Origin: Symsagittifera roscoffensis
Lineage: Eukaryota; Xenacoelomorpha; Acoela; Convolutidae
Assembly (NCBI RefSeq): GCF_963678635.1
Contig: NW_026970664.1
Coordinates: 47,001 to 111,000, forward strand
Direction: 5' to 3'
Length of the DNA stretch: 64,000 nt
Below are positions 32,660 through 41,642 of this stretch, in pieces. Made by a program: the position numbers and the translations under genes. The notes under the pieces are model-generated. The model saw only the letters and a program-made list of their open reading frames with translations, was not told the DNA's origin and did not search any database. Numbering within the stretch: the stretch's first letter is position 1; each line of letters starts with the position of its first letter.

Positions 32660-34350
32660 TATTTTTATCTACAATTGTTCCTATTTACAGTATTACTATC
32701 TACAAAATTCTACTCTAAGGTTAAAACCTCTTTTGACAAAATTTGATAAAAAGAATTTTACAATTTGCTAAAAACAAGGTTTCCTGAGCTTTTTGAAAAT
32801 TCTATATGTTCTTGATCCCTACAGTACCGTATCTTTAGGATTGGATAGAAAATTTGATTTTGCGATTGGTTACTTCAACCTGTCTTAGTTTTCTTTTAGT
32901 ACCGTCACCCCCCTTCCTTATACTGTTCCAAGACTTCCTCTCTACTGTCCCAAGACTATTCAGTGTTGTCCCAGTACTTCTTGTTAGTGTCCCAAGACCA
33001 CTGTCCCAAGACCCTTGCCCTAAGACTACTGTCCCAAGACTACTGTCCCAAGACCAGTGTCCCAAGACCACTGTCCCAAGACTACTTCTGATGTTTTTGT
33101 CTCGCTCTTCATCGGTGGTGTCTATTTTGTCCGACATCTGCTGAAGCTTTTCCTCTGTTGCTCTCGCTAGATGGAAATAGCTGTCCAGGTATTCATATTT
33201 GTTGTTTCTTATTTCCTTCCTTATCTCATCTCTATCCTCTTCGCTGTGCTTCAGTTTCTCGTCTATCTGATCTAGCTTCGCCATCAAATCACCTAGCTCA
33301 AGAGTAGCTGTTCCATGGTCCGTTGTTGTCCTGTTGTCGGGACAGTTGTTGGGACAGGTTGTCCTGTTGTTGGTCGCTGTTCCCGGTCTGATCTGATCTT
33401 CGTTTTGGTCGGTGTCTATCGTTCTCGTGGAAACTGTTCCGAATATTTTGCCTTTCTCGGCTTTCGTCTCCTCCACTGCTGCGTCTCTCGATTTCATTCC
33501 GACCATTATCGCCAATCTTTCAGTAAAAGACGTTCTTTTTGCTTGCGACTCGTCCTTCACCGTTTCTGGCGTGTTGCCTGTTGTGTCTTCCACGTTGTCT
33601 ATCGGTGAGAACTCAATGGGCTTCGGATTAGGTTCTTCCGCATTGGGAATCGGAGTTGACTCTGTCGTTTTCTTTCCCACCTCATCCACACTTTGATCCG
33701 GTGTCTCTAGTTCAATCTCGATGGTGGGTTTTGCTTGTTTCCCTTCCGTGCTTTCTTTTGCTCTGTTCTCTGTATTACTCCTTGTGTTGACCATACTAAC
33801 TGAAAAGTTCTTCTTTGTTACCTTTGGACCCATTGATGTCGTTTTACGTAGCGACGAGTTATTCTACTCTAAGATTAAATTCTCTTTTGACAAAATTTGA
33901 TTAAAAGAAATTTACAATTTGCTAAAAACAACGTTTCCTGAGCTTTTTGAAAATTCTATATGTTCTTGATCCCTACAGTACCGTATCTTTAGGATTGGAT
34001 AGAAAATTTGATTTTGCGATTGGTTACTTCAACCTGTCTTAGTTTTCTTTTAGTACCGTCACCCCCTTCCTTATACTGTTCCAAGACTTCCTCTCTACTG
34101 TCCCAAGACTATTCAGTGTTGTCCCAGTACTTCTTGTTAGTGTCCCAAGACCACTGTCCCAAGACCCTTGCCCTAAGACTACTGTCCCAAGACTACTGTC
34201 CCAAGACTAGTGTCCCAAGACCACTGTCCCAAGACTACTGTCCCACGACTAGTGTCCCAAGACTACTGTCCCAAGACTAGTGTCCCAAGACTACTGTCCC
34301 TAGACCACTGTCCCAAGACTAGTGTCCCAAGACTACTATCCCAAGACCAC
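31827..34350 (-). repeat. 1,261-bp tandem duplication of leader, minisatellite and gag start
   Basis: The gag start codon context at 32572 recurs at 33833, 1,261 bp apart. The block TATATGTTCTTGATCCC near 32810 recurs near 33958. At 33087 the minisatellite joins directly to mid-gag sequence (TCTGATGTTTTTGTC), the duplication junction. The copies differ by a few percent. Confidence 0.75.
32835..33833 (-). CDS. gag N terminus of element A, 5' duplicate fused to minisatellite
   Basis: 332 codons. Residues 1-248 nearly match residues 30-275 of the 3' copy. From about residue 249 the frame runs through the 14-bp minisatellite, giving LGTVVLGQGSWDS-type repeats, then a basic tail. It lacks the first 29 codons of the 3' copy because about 110 bp holding the ATG are missing after position 33860. 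It is a duplication product, not a designed fusion, but it is open. Confidence 0.5.
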   Translation of the reverse strand: MGPKVTKKNFSVSMVNTRSNTENRAKESTEGKQAKPTIEIELETPDQSVDEVGKKTTESTPIPNAEEPNPKPIEFSPIDNVEDTTGNTPETVKDESQAKRTSFTERLAIMVGMKSRDAAVEETKAEKGKIFGTVSTRTIDTDQNEDQIRPGTATNNRTTCPNNCPDNRTTTDHGTATLELGDLMAKLDQIDEKLKHSEEDRDEIRKEIRNNKYEYLDSYFHLARATEEKLQQMSDKIDTTDEERDKNIRSSLGTVVLGHWSWDSSLGTVVLGQGSWDSGLGTLTRSTGTTLNSLGTVERKSWNSIRKGGDGTKRKLRQVEVTNRKIKFSIQS

Positions 34351-34770
34351 TGTCCCAAGACCACTGTCCCAAGACCAGTGTCCCAAGACCACTGTCCTAA
34401 GACTACTGTCCCAAGACTACTGTCCCAAGACTACTGTCCCACGACTAGTGTCCCAAGACTACTGTCCCAAGACTAGTGTCCCAAGACTACTGTCCCAAGA
34501 CTACTGTCCCAAGACCACTGTCCCAAGACCAGTGTCCCAAGACCACTGTCCCAAGACTACTGTCCGAAGACTACTGTCCCAAGACTAGTGTCCCAAGACT
34601 GTTTCGTACCAAGACTGCTCTGGTCCAAGACTGTCCCAAGACTGGACCGTCCCAAGACTGTCCCAAGACTGCTTTGTACCGAGACTGTCCCAAGACCGTG
34701 TTGCTCCAAGACTGTCCCCAGACTGCAATGTCCCAAGACTTCTTCGGTACTGTCCCAAGACTTGTCACTG
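34080..34770. repeat. 14-bp minisatellite in the leader of element A
   Basis: About 45-50 copies of a 14-bp unit, consensus CTGTCCCAAGACTA on the plus strand, degenerating after 34600. A shorter block of the same unit lies at 32928-33087. Because 14 is not a multiple of 3, all three frames of a strand carry the same cycle of 14 residues, so the array stays open over long stretches on both strands. Confidence 0.9.
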
Positions 34771-34840
34771 AGTGTCTGGATATAGGATCTCTTCTTCTTC
34801 GTTGTGAGGACTCTTGAACCACTGTACCGTTTACCACCAC

Positions 34841-36331
34841 TTGAGCTCTAGTTAAAATTTTCCCAAAATCCCTATCTTAATGGCCAAAACCCAAACACTG
34901 ACCCCCTGTATTTATCTCCCTCTGGTTGTTTCAGGCTATTTGAAACCCTACCTTCCTCGCAGGTATCTTGTGATCACCTGTTCGTTCAAATACCAACAAC
35001 AAATTTTCACCAAAACGTTAAAATTTAAACAGGAAAAAATTCCAAAAACAGAGAGATGAAGCTACCTAAAATTCAAAGTTGACAGATGTCAACTTTTGTC
35101 CGAAAAATGTCTGGTACCCGATTGCCACGCGTTTTCCTCCCCCCTGCTAGCGATCTTATGGGGTATCACAAAAACGGTCTATGTCCGTTCCCCCTACCAA
35201 TCCGACCAGGGTACCTACCTTAACCTGATGTTAAATTTGGATATCCCCTTCTTATAACCAAGGCATGTAAATATCTAATGTAACTAAATCGACGATGCCG
35301 AACAATTAGTTACTCTAATGTGTCCCCCCTTTTTACAATTTATAACCGCTAACCTCTAACCTAACCAGCCCCCCTTCTAACCTCCCCCCTCTTTAGCCCC
35401 CCTCTTAAGCCGAAAAATCCCTTAAGCGCCGGGTGCTAAACCTCTCGAGCGAAAACCGTAGACCTGTTTCCAGGCCTGCTTGTGTAAAAATTTCCTCAAA
35501 ACAATGGGGCTCCGCTTATCCAATTTTACACTTATCTCTTATAATGTAATGTGGATTTTAACGATACCCGTTTGCCCAACTTGAGAATACCCCTGTGCGT
35601 CCTCTTTTTGTTGTAGTGATCCCGTGCTGGTTGTCTGCTTGACGTGCACGGCACTTGACACCAGCACCACCTTCCCACTTGACTGGTCACCTCTTCCAGT
35701 CAAGTTTCCTAGTGGTTCCGCTCAGTCCCTCTGAACCACTTTCCCACTCGGCTGGTCACCTCTTCCAGTCAAGTCTCCTAGTGGTCCGGCTCAGTCCTTG
35801 CGAACCACTTTCCCACTCGGCTGGTCACCTTTTCCAGTCAAGTCTCCTAGTGGTCTGGCTAGGATGCAATCTATCTGAAAACCCTTAACAAAGCCCCCCA
35901 CTCGGGCACCTTATTGATGTCACTGGTTTTAGATTGCTAGATTGATCGAAACGATCGGTCTTATAAAACAGTATGGGTATACTTTTTAATTAATATAAAG
36001 GTTTGATCCAAATGATCTGGTATCAAAGTCAGTGTCTTTTTTGTTTTATGGTTTTTGTTCCTTTTTCTATACTTTTTTCTTGTTTTTGTTTCGCTTTTTG
36101 TCTTTTTGCTCGTGTTTTTGTCCCCCTAGTTACCCCCCCCCCCTTACTCAGTTAGCTAGGCCTCAATCGGAGAGCGTACCAGGAAGTTTTCTCAAGTTTT
36201 CCTAAAAAGCTATCACGGTACAAACGGAAGGTTTACACGTTCCCGCTGAACCGTACCACCGGTACTCTAGAATGGGCATGCAGCCCGGAGCTGTGTCAAG
36301 TGGGTTCGACTCCGTAGTCATGATGTCGTAA
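34841..36331 (-). other. Leader of element A
   Basis: About 1.5 kb of untranslated leader between the primer-binding-like site and the minisatellite. It contains a three-copy 69-bp repeat (35664-35872), a C run near 36130-36145, and the 11-mer GGTTCGACTCC at 36303-36313, which matches the RNA polymerase III B box. No foldable tRNA around the B box could be drawn. A minus-strand frame, 34840-34571, runs into the minisatellite. No gene. Confidence 0.4.
35664..35872. repeat. 69-bp tandem repeat (3 copies)
   Basis: TTCCCACT recurs at 35672, 35741 and 35810. Each unit contains GGTCACC, TCCAGTCAAGT and CCTAGTGGT. The period is exactly 69 bp, so a plus-strand frame stays open through it, but that frame is antisense to the element. 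Confidence 0.85.
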
Positions 36332-36349
36332 AAACACCCTGAAGCGCCA
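36332..36349 (-). other. Possible primer-binding site of element A
   Basis: On the element strand, TGGCGCTTCAGGGTGTTT begins 11 bases after the 5' LTR. TGG at the start would pair with a tRNA CCA end. The expected invariant base pairs of a tRNA T-arm do not fit well, so the primer is not named. Confidence 0.35.
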
Positions 36350-36360
36350 TAAATACACTA

Positions 36361-37256
36361 TGTAACAAACGCCTACTTCGGTCACATATGAGGCTTAAGA
36401 AAAATAGGCCCTATAACCATTGGCTCAAGAGTCAGGGACACTATCTCTTGTGTTTTTCTACCTCAAAAACGGTCGGAGCCAATTCGGTTCGCTTGCGACA
36501 TGAGGCTAGAACCCGTTACAGCTTAAAAGCTACTACCAAAATATCCCCCCACTCTAGAAAATAAGAACATTCCCATACTTAGGTCTCGAGATTTCCAAAA
36601 TACACGAACGCCGTTAAAAACAGGGTCGGAACAATCCGTTAAGTTACTTTTTATTGGACAGTGGAACTTTGATCCATTTCAGATAGATCAACCTAAAACT
36701 CGCCTTATCTCAACATAACAATCATAAAACCCACTCGAGAAAACTAAATTTGGAACTCACATGTCGACACACTCGAGAATAGGGAGTAATTAAATTGATG
36801 AGCAACTCGAGAATTAAATAAAATAACTTGAGAAGTTCAATAATAATCAGTTTTAATAAAGGAAATACGTTTTGACTCTAGAATTGAAGTTTTAGTCTGA
36901 ACCATTGGGACACTCCAGCTGTCCACCTTTCCGTTGAAGGTTCACTCTAGTTCAGTTCGAATAATTGTACTCTTCTTTCGCGATTATCTCGTCTCCTATT
37001 TGAGGATAAGACGGCTCTACTCGTGTCTTATTTTGTATCTGGAAATTGCGAATAGCAATTTCCCGCTGTTTTCTTAAGTACTTTCCCGCAATTGTAAATT
37101 CGATCGTTCTGCTTTTTTCATTTTATGTTTTCAGTTGTCGCGAGAAAACTGAGCATGACAGGCTCCATTCGAAATTTTGAAAAAAAAACTTCACTCCAAA
37201 ATCACGTATATTCATGTCCCTCACGGTCAAACTTCCAGATATGACCGACTGGCACA
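36361..37256 (-). repeat. 5' LTR of element A
   Basis: 896 bp pairing with 15750-16646. The left edge in plus coordinates is TGTAACA and the right edge GGCACA. As the 5' LTR it should hold the promoter. The CTCGAGAA cluster recurs near 36733-36833. The next base (37257) is element C sequence. Confidence 0.8.
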
Positions 37257-38865
37257 AATGATCAAACCCTTTAGAGTTTCCTCATAGTACGATACAAAGC
37301 ACCCCTCCACCGCTTCAAAAATTTTGCTAACAAAAAACCCCAAATATTCCATCCGAATGTTTAGGTTAAACACCTGCTTCTGAACAAATTCGTGAAAATC
37401 TCTTAAATTCCCCGCTTCGTCGCAAAGCCTTCCACAGTGGATGACCCAAACAAAATCCCAAGGCGAACCCAACCTTGTAAATGACCCAATAGTAATTAAT
37501 TCAGATAACTCTTCATCAATACCAGAAACTTTATTTTTTACATGAGCACATTCAATCACGAGTCAAACACCATCAACTACATTCTTCACATCTTTCCAAG
37601 TTACCTAGACGACAGATATCGTGAACTACAAAGTACAAGTACACTTTTACGCTTAGATTGGAACTCCTTTGTAGCACCCCTCCCCTTTTTGTCCAACACT
37701 TCGATTGCAAAATTTTCCATAATTGGGCTCTAAACAGACTACAAAACAGACACGATATTTAAAAAGAACATAAAATCCAAATACTTTTACTACAAAACTT
37801 AACTCTTAAAATTAAATTAACAATAAAACTAAATAATTTAGTACATAATCTATAACAATTGTCACCACCAGACATCACAGCTCAATCCTTAACCCCTCCA
37901 TTTATCACAACAGAATTTTTATAGAAACACGATATATATACGAAAAAGACCATAGGTTAGCTAACATTTCATAATCCCCTTTCAGGACTATCGTAGATAG
38001 GTATCTTTAAATAGTTTTTTTAAAAAGAATCTTTTCTCTTTTAGTACATCTTGAATCCATAAATCATAAAAACCCTTCCCCCGAACAGGACCACAAGACC
38101 TCCTTGTCACACATTATGATTGTGAAGATAACCAACAAAAGGCACTACATAAATATGAAATTAACCAGGTCACACAAGGTGAATCTGAACCACAAGATAT
38201 TGAATGAAAAACCGTTGTAACTGCAGATCACCCAAAACCCCGAGTTACAATTCCAACAGTATTCAAATACACAAGAAAATTTAAGTGTATTCCAACAGTA
38301 TTCAAATACACAAGAACAATGTACTGAATAGAAAGTACATTGTTCACAAGTTTCAAATGGAAACAAGAAAAGACTCGATCGGGAATCTTTTCACCAAAAC
38401 AATACATGTAATGAACGAATACTTGTAAATCTTGACCCTGAAATTTTTAAGAATGATCTCAAACAAAATCGTGAGATAGTAATTTTCCAAATATTTCCAT
38501 ACTCTGCACATCAAGCACAACTTGATCATTTCTTCAAGCCCACCAAGTCATTTCTTGCTAGATAAATTTCCGTAGCATTGCGCACACGGACGTTTAACCT
38601 AAGGTTTACACGATAAAAATAAGATACCTCATATTGGAATCCATGATTTGTGAAACTGACACAAAAAGTTCAGGCTACCATTAAATAATGTTTTCAGATT
38701 GGAAAAGTTAAGTAGAAAAAAAAAAAAAATTAAATGAGATTTAAAAGACGATACTATAATATGTCAAGGCCTTCGCTTACTTTGTGAAAATGTTGAAGGA
38801 TATTGCGATTCCACTACAAGAACACAGGCAACCATAGCTTGGTTCCCTGAAGACATATGTGCCAT
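37257..38865 (+). pseudogene. Element C between A and B: env-like remains
   Basis: The A/C-rich plus strand continues element C. The best piece, about 38094-38565, is one frame with two stops (near 38207 and 38327): HYDCEDNQQKALHKYEI, then VVTADHPKPRV, then NLDPEIFKNDLKQ and IFQIFPYSAHQAQLDHFF. It contains a 28-bp direct duplication (CCAACAGTATTCAAATACAC twice, 38254-38310). A second piece near 38780-38860 (LLCENVEGYCDSTTR) runs to the edge of B. By order these are envelope-like ectodomain pieces. The open minus-strand frame 37559-37227 looks antisense. 37560-38090: nothing clear. Confidence 0.35.
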
Positions 38866-38870
38866 GTGAT
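38866..38870. other. Target-site duplication of element B, left copy
   Basis: GTGAT directly outside the left LTR, matched by GTGAT at 56133-56137 directly outside the right LTR. Five bp is the usual length for Ty3/gypsy integration. Edge positions are good to about 1 bp. Confidence 0.6.
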
Positions 38871-39263
38871 ATAGTGTCCCTTCGGATGGTTGTGGACAGC
38901 TATATCGTCGTTTATTTTAACTGTTACGAGCTGTTCGAATGTTAATTAGCGTTACTGGCTATCAAGTGTTATTGTTTTTAATTTATAAGTTATTTGTCTC
39001 GAGAGGTTAAGACTTGTTTTGCTTTTAAGGACGCAGGATTCGGTTCTTAACTTCTGAAATATTGCTAGTCGAGCAAGATATCATATTTTGTTCTGCGCAA
39101 GTCTACCCAATTGATTAGTAGCTCGGTCTAAATCTCTCTAATGATTGGTATCAATTACCATCCATATTTACATAGTTAAATAAATATAAATGTATAAACT
39201 TCATCTCATTAACAAGGTTGATTATGTAATTTATTATAGCATAAGAATGCTTGACATCATGCA
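38871..39263 (-). repeat. 3' LTR of element B
   Basis: 393 bp paired with 55725-56132. On the element strand it starts TGCATGATGTC and ends GGGACACTAT. Shared blocks include TATATCGTCGTTTATTTTAA and CTACCCAATTGATTAGTAGC. About 27 substitutions plus one indel of about 14 bp against the other copy. Confidence 0.8.
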
Positions 39264-40210
39264 GTGATAACACACTACTTCACAATGAGAAATGTTCCCG
39301 GGTGGTTTAATTTTTTGGCTGTTTACAGTTAAAATAATTCAGTTTAAAAAACTTTACAATCAATTTGACAAAATATATACTGCTACAGGAAATGTTTTTA
39401 TGTATCTATCCCGTTATTGAAAGAATTAATTCACACTCATTGATTTAGATGCACAGTTTATTATTTCAATTTATAATGTGAGAAAAAATTGGATTGAGTT
39501 TAAATGGGAAATATTTTAATGGAGACAGAAAGCCACATTGAGTCGGGTTATGGGAGTTAAGTGATAGATGATAAGGTCAGTTAGATGATAGCATGATACT
39601 GTCAGTTATCAACTGTGACTAAATTTGCACGGCAATTGATTCGGCGTGTAGTATTTATGTTCTTTGCTTTCTTTCATTTGTTTTTTATCGTATCGCTTTC
39701 TTCGTTCGTTGTTTTTCGCATGTCATTCGCATTTTGTTTCAGTGATGCTGAATTCAATCATTCACTTGACTAGGGGCGTTTTTCTTCGTCTGTTAGTCTC
39801 AATTATTGTGAATTTGTTTCCAACAACTAAACAGTGCTCTGTTTTGTCGAAAATATTAACGATCTTATTTTCGAAGTTGACAGCTAGTAAAGCAATTTGT
39901 ACTTTGGTGTACGTGCTTATTAGTTGTACTGTTTTTTCAGATATCATCTGATAGTTGAGAAGTGTTTTCATTTTCTTTCTTTGGGTTTTTTGTAACTCTG
40001 GTGGCCTGACGCCCTGAAATGTGACGATAGACTTATTTTTTTGTAAAGTTAAAATTTTCAACTTTCAACGAGTTTTTTGTTCGCAATTCTGAAAATGTAT
40101 CCATCGAAATGTGTTATCTTGTTTCTCCTATCTTAATATATGTTAATATTTCAATTTGATTTATATCTCGAAAAAGTGTCTTACTAGTGGAATCACTTCT
40201 TGCAGGCTCC
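39264..40210 (-). other. 3' region of element B, small open frame
   Basis: Between the repeats and the 3' LTR. The only notable frame is minus-strand 40061-39762 (99 codons, or 68 from its first ATG), Lys-rich, with no recognised domain. It lies about 0.9 kb after the macro stop and could be chance. No clear polypurine tract next to the LTR. Confidence 0.3.
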
Positions 40211-40715
40211 TCATTGGTGTTTTCGAGATCACTGAGCCCAAAAATTTTTAATTTGCTTCCACTCGTTGATGGGGGAGTAAAGCTTTTTTATTCGTAATCC
40301 TTAAACATGGGCAACAGGTTGTTTTTTCGAGATCTCGCCAAGTTGATGTCTTCTAGTGGACCGACGTCGTGTCTGTTTATCATTGGTGTTTTGGAGATCA
40401 CAGAGCCCAAAAAGTTAGAATTTCATTCAACTCATTGATGGGGGAGGAAAAACTTTTTTATTCGTAATGCTTAAACATGGGCAACAGGTTGTTTTTTCGA
40501 GATCTCGCCAAGTTGATGCCTCCTAGTGGACCGACGTCGTGTCTGTTCATCATTGGTGTTTTGATGATCACTGAGCCCAAAAAGTGTGAATTTCCTTCCA
40601 CTCGTTGATGGGGGAGGAAAAACTTTTTTATTCGTAATGCTTAAACATGGGCAACAGGTGGATTTTTCGAGATCCCGTGAAGTTGTGATCTGGTAGTGGA
40701 CCCACTTCGTACGTT
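40211..40715. repeat. 169-bp tandem repeat (3 copies) in the 3' region of element B
   Basis: TCATTGGTGTTTT recurs at 40211, 40380 and 40549. Each unit holds TTTTTTATTCGTAAT, AAACATGGGCAACAGGT and TTTTTCGAGATC. Copies two and three are closest to each other and the third decays at its end. It lies just downstream of the macro-domain stop on the element strand. Confidence 0.85.
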
Positions 40716-40958
40716 TGTCCAGATAGGTGTTGAAACATGGTTTAAGGGTCTGAAATCGTTTTCGTTCGTGCGTAGTGACTATGGTGTCAGTTTTTCGGGA
40801 AACTTCGATGTTAAAAAATCGATTTTCTCAAAATACCTTTTTTTCTTCGTTTCAAAGTGGTTATTCGCGAACTTCGATAGCATCAATTGGCTGCTGTTGG
40901 TGCTGGCAATGGTTATAATGAAAACATGAACGGTACTAGGCCATATCGCGACTTTTCT

Positions 40959-41642
40959 TTATATATAAATAAAAATTTCGATGTTTGTTTTTTCGAAAAT
41001 GTCGCTTTTTAGGCTGAAAACTCTACTTTCTTTCAGTTTGTCGAGTCCACATCCAATCTTTGGTAGGGCAATCTGTCGTATGCCTTTCTGCAGGAGCTGC
41101 TTCTTCATGCAATTGAGACTTCGTGACAAATTGTAGTAGCTTAATTTTTCGAAGAAGTGAGATCTTGTAACTAGATTGAAAATTGACTTGTTTTCCCAAG
41201 GCAAAGAGACTGGAACTGATGATCCAACTATTAGTGTTTCAAGGCTTTGTAGGGATTGTCTGATACCTGGATAGGCACTGCTGATTTGTTGTGCTACTCC
41301 TTTTGTCATTTGGAAGTCACTTGAGACACAGTGAGCTATAGAGCCCGGAAACTGCAAAACATTTCCTGGTCCGACAAAGATCTTTGGTTCATCGTAAATT
41401 GAATTCACCGAACCTTTGTTGCTGACAGGTCCGTCATTACGTTTAGTCAGTTGTTTTTTCAATCGCTTCACGATGTCTTTGATTATATTAGTTTTTTTTT
41501 CAGAAGGAGGGAAAATTAATTTACCTCTTCCACCTCTTCCACCTCTTCCATTTTTGTTCGATTTTCGTTCTGAGTTGACCTTGGACTGAATGTTATAGGA
41601 GCAACTTCGTGTCCGTCTACGGTGCGTAGGACTTGCCTTCAA
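40959..41642 (-). CDS. Element B: RG-rich stretch and TARG1-like macro domain
   Basis: 227 codons, C-terminal to integrase. Residues 1-30 are Arg/Ser-rich, 32-40 are GRGGRGGRG, 41-85 Lys-rich. Residues 88-227 follow TARG1/OARD1-type macro domains: GNVLQFPGSIAHCVSSDF, MTKGVAQQ, IFNLVTRSHFFEKLSYYNL, LPKIGCGLDKL and closing IEIFIYI. These domains bind ADP-ribose and can remove it from proteins. The catalytic Asp (D201 in GCGLD) is kept, and the catalytic Lys position is R160. The RG stretch suggests RNA binding. The frame overlaps the proline-rich frame by 4 bp in a -1 arrangement (CCTTGAAG). This is the only complete copy. Confidence 0.75.
   Translation of the reverse strand: MKASPTHRRRTRSCSYNIQSKVNSERKSNKNGRGGRGGRGKLIFPPSEKKTNIIKDIVKRLKKQLTKRNDGPVSNKGSVNSIYDEPKIFVGPGNVLQFPGSIAHCVSSDFQMTKGVAQQISSAYPGIRQSLQSLETLIVGSSVPVSLPWENKSIFNLVTRSHFFEKLSYYNLSRSLNCMKKQLLQKGIRQIALPKIGCGLDKLKESRVFSLKSDIFEKTNIEIFIYI

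Larger units (their letters stand above)
15750..37256 (-). mobile_element. Element A: 21.5-kb LTR retroelement with macro-like and SGNH domains
   Basis: Flanked by LTRs at 15750-16646 and 36361-37256 and read on the minus strand. Order from 5': LTR, primer-binding-like site, leader with 69-bp and 14-bp tandem repeats, gag, pol with zinc knuckles, protease, RT and RNase H, a macro-like domain, an inter-ORF gap, ORF2 (26143-20236) with coiled coil and two SGNH-type domains, ORF3 (20152-17084), 3' LTR. Typical Ty3/gypsy elements are 5-10 kb. No D,D-35-E integrase is visible anywhere. The copy is inactive: YVDE in RT, missing RNase H Asp and many frameshifts. I recognise the family from memory as one found in nematodes, unverified. 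Confidence 0.8.

Noticed and set aside
16647-33300. CTCAAG as a spliced-leader (SL2-like) signature
   Set aside because: The match is only six bases, it lies on the antisense strand, and it recurs inside coding sequence in more than one phase.
34008-34817. Plus-strand frames through the 14-bp minisatellite
   Set aside because: They are open only because the repeat lacks stops in most phases; they run antisense to the element.
36270-36325. tRNA gene around the B-box-like sequence
   Set aside because: No pairing T stem, acceptor stem or A box could be placed.
37227-37559. Minus-strand gene of 110 codons right of A
   Set aside because: It starts in element C sequence and ends inside the LTR of A; base composition fits plus-strand coding of C, so it is a shadow.
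40959-41642. Host macro-domain gene captured by chance near B
   Set aside because: It lies inside the LTRs, in the pol direction, with only a 4-bp overlap to the upstream frame, and its first part is duplicated together with pol; a part of the element is more likely, though other copies are needed to be sure.
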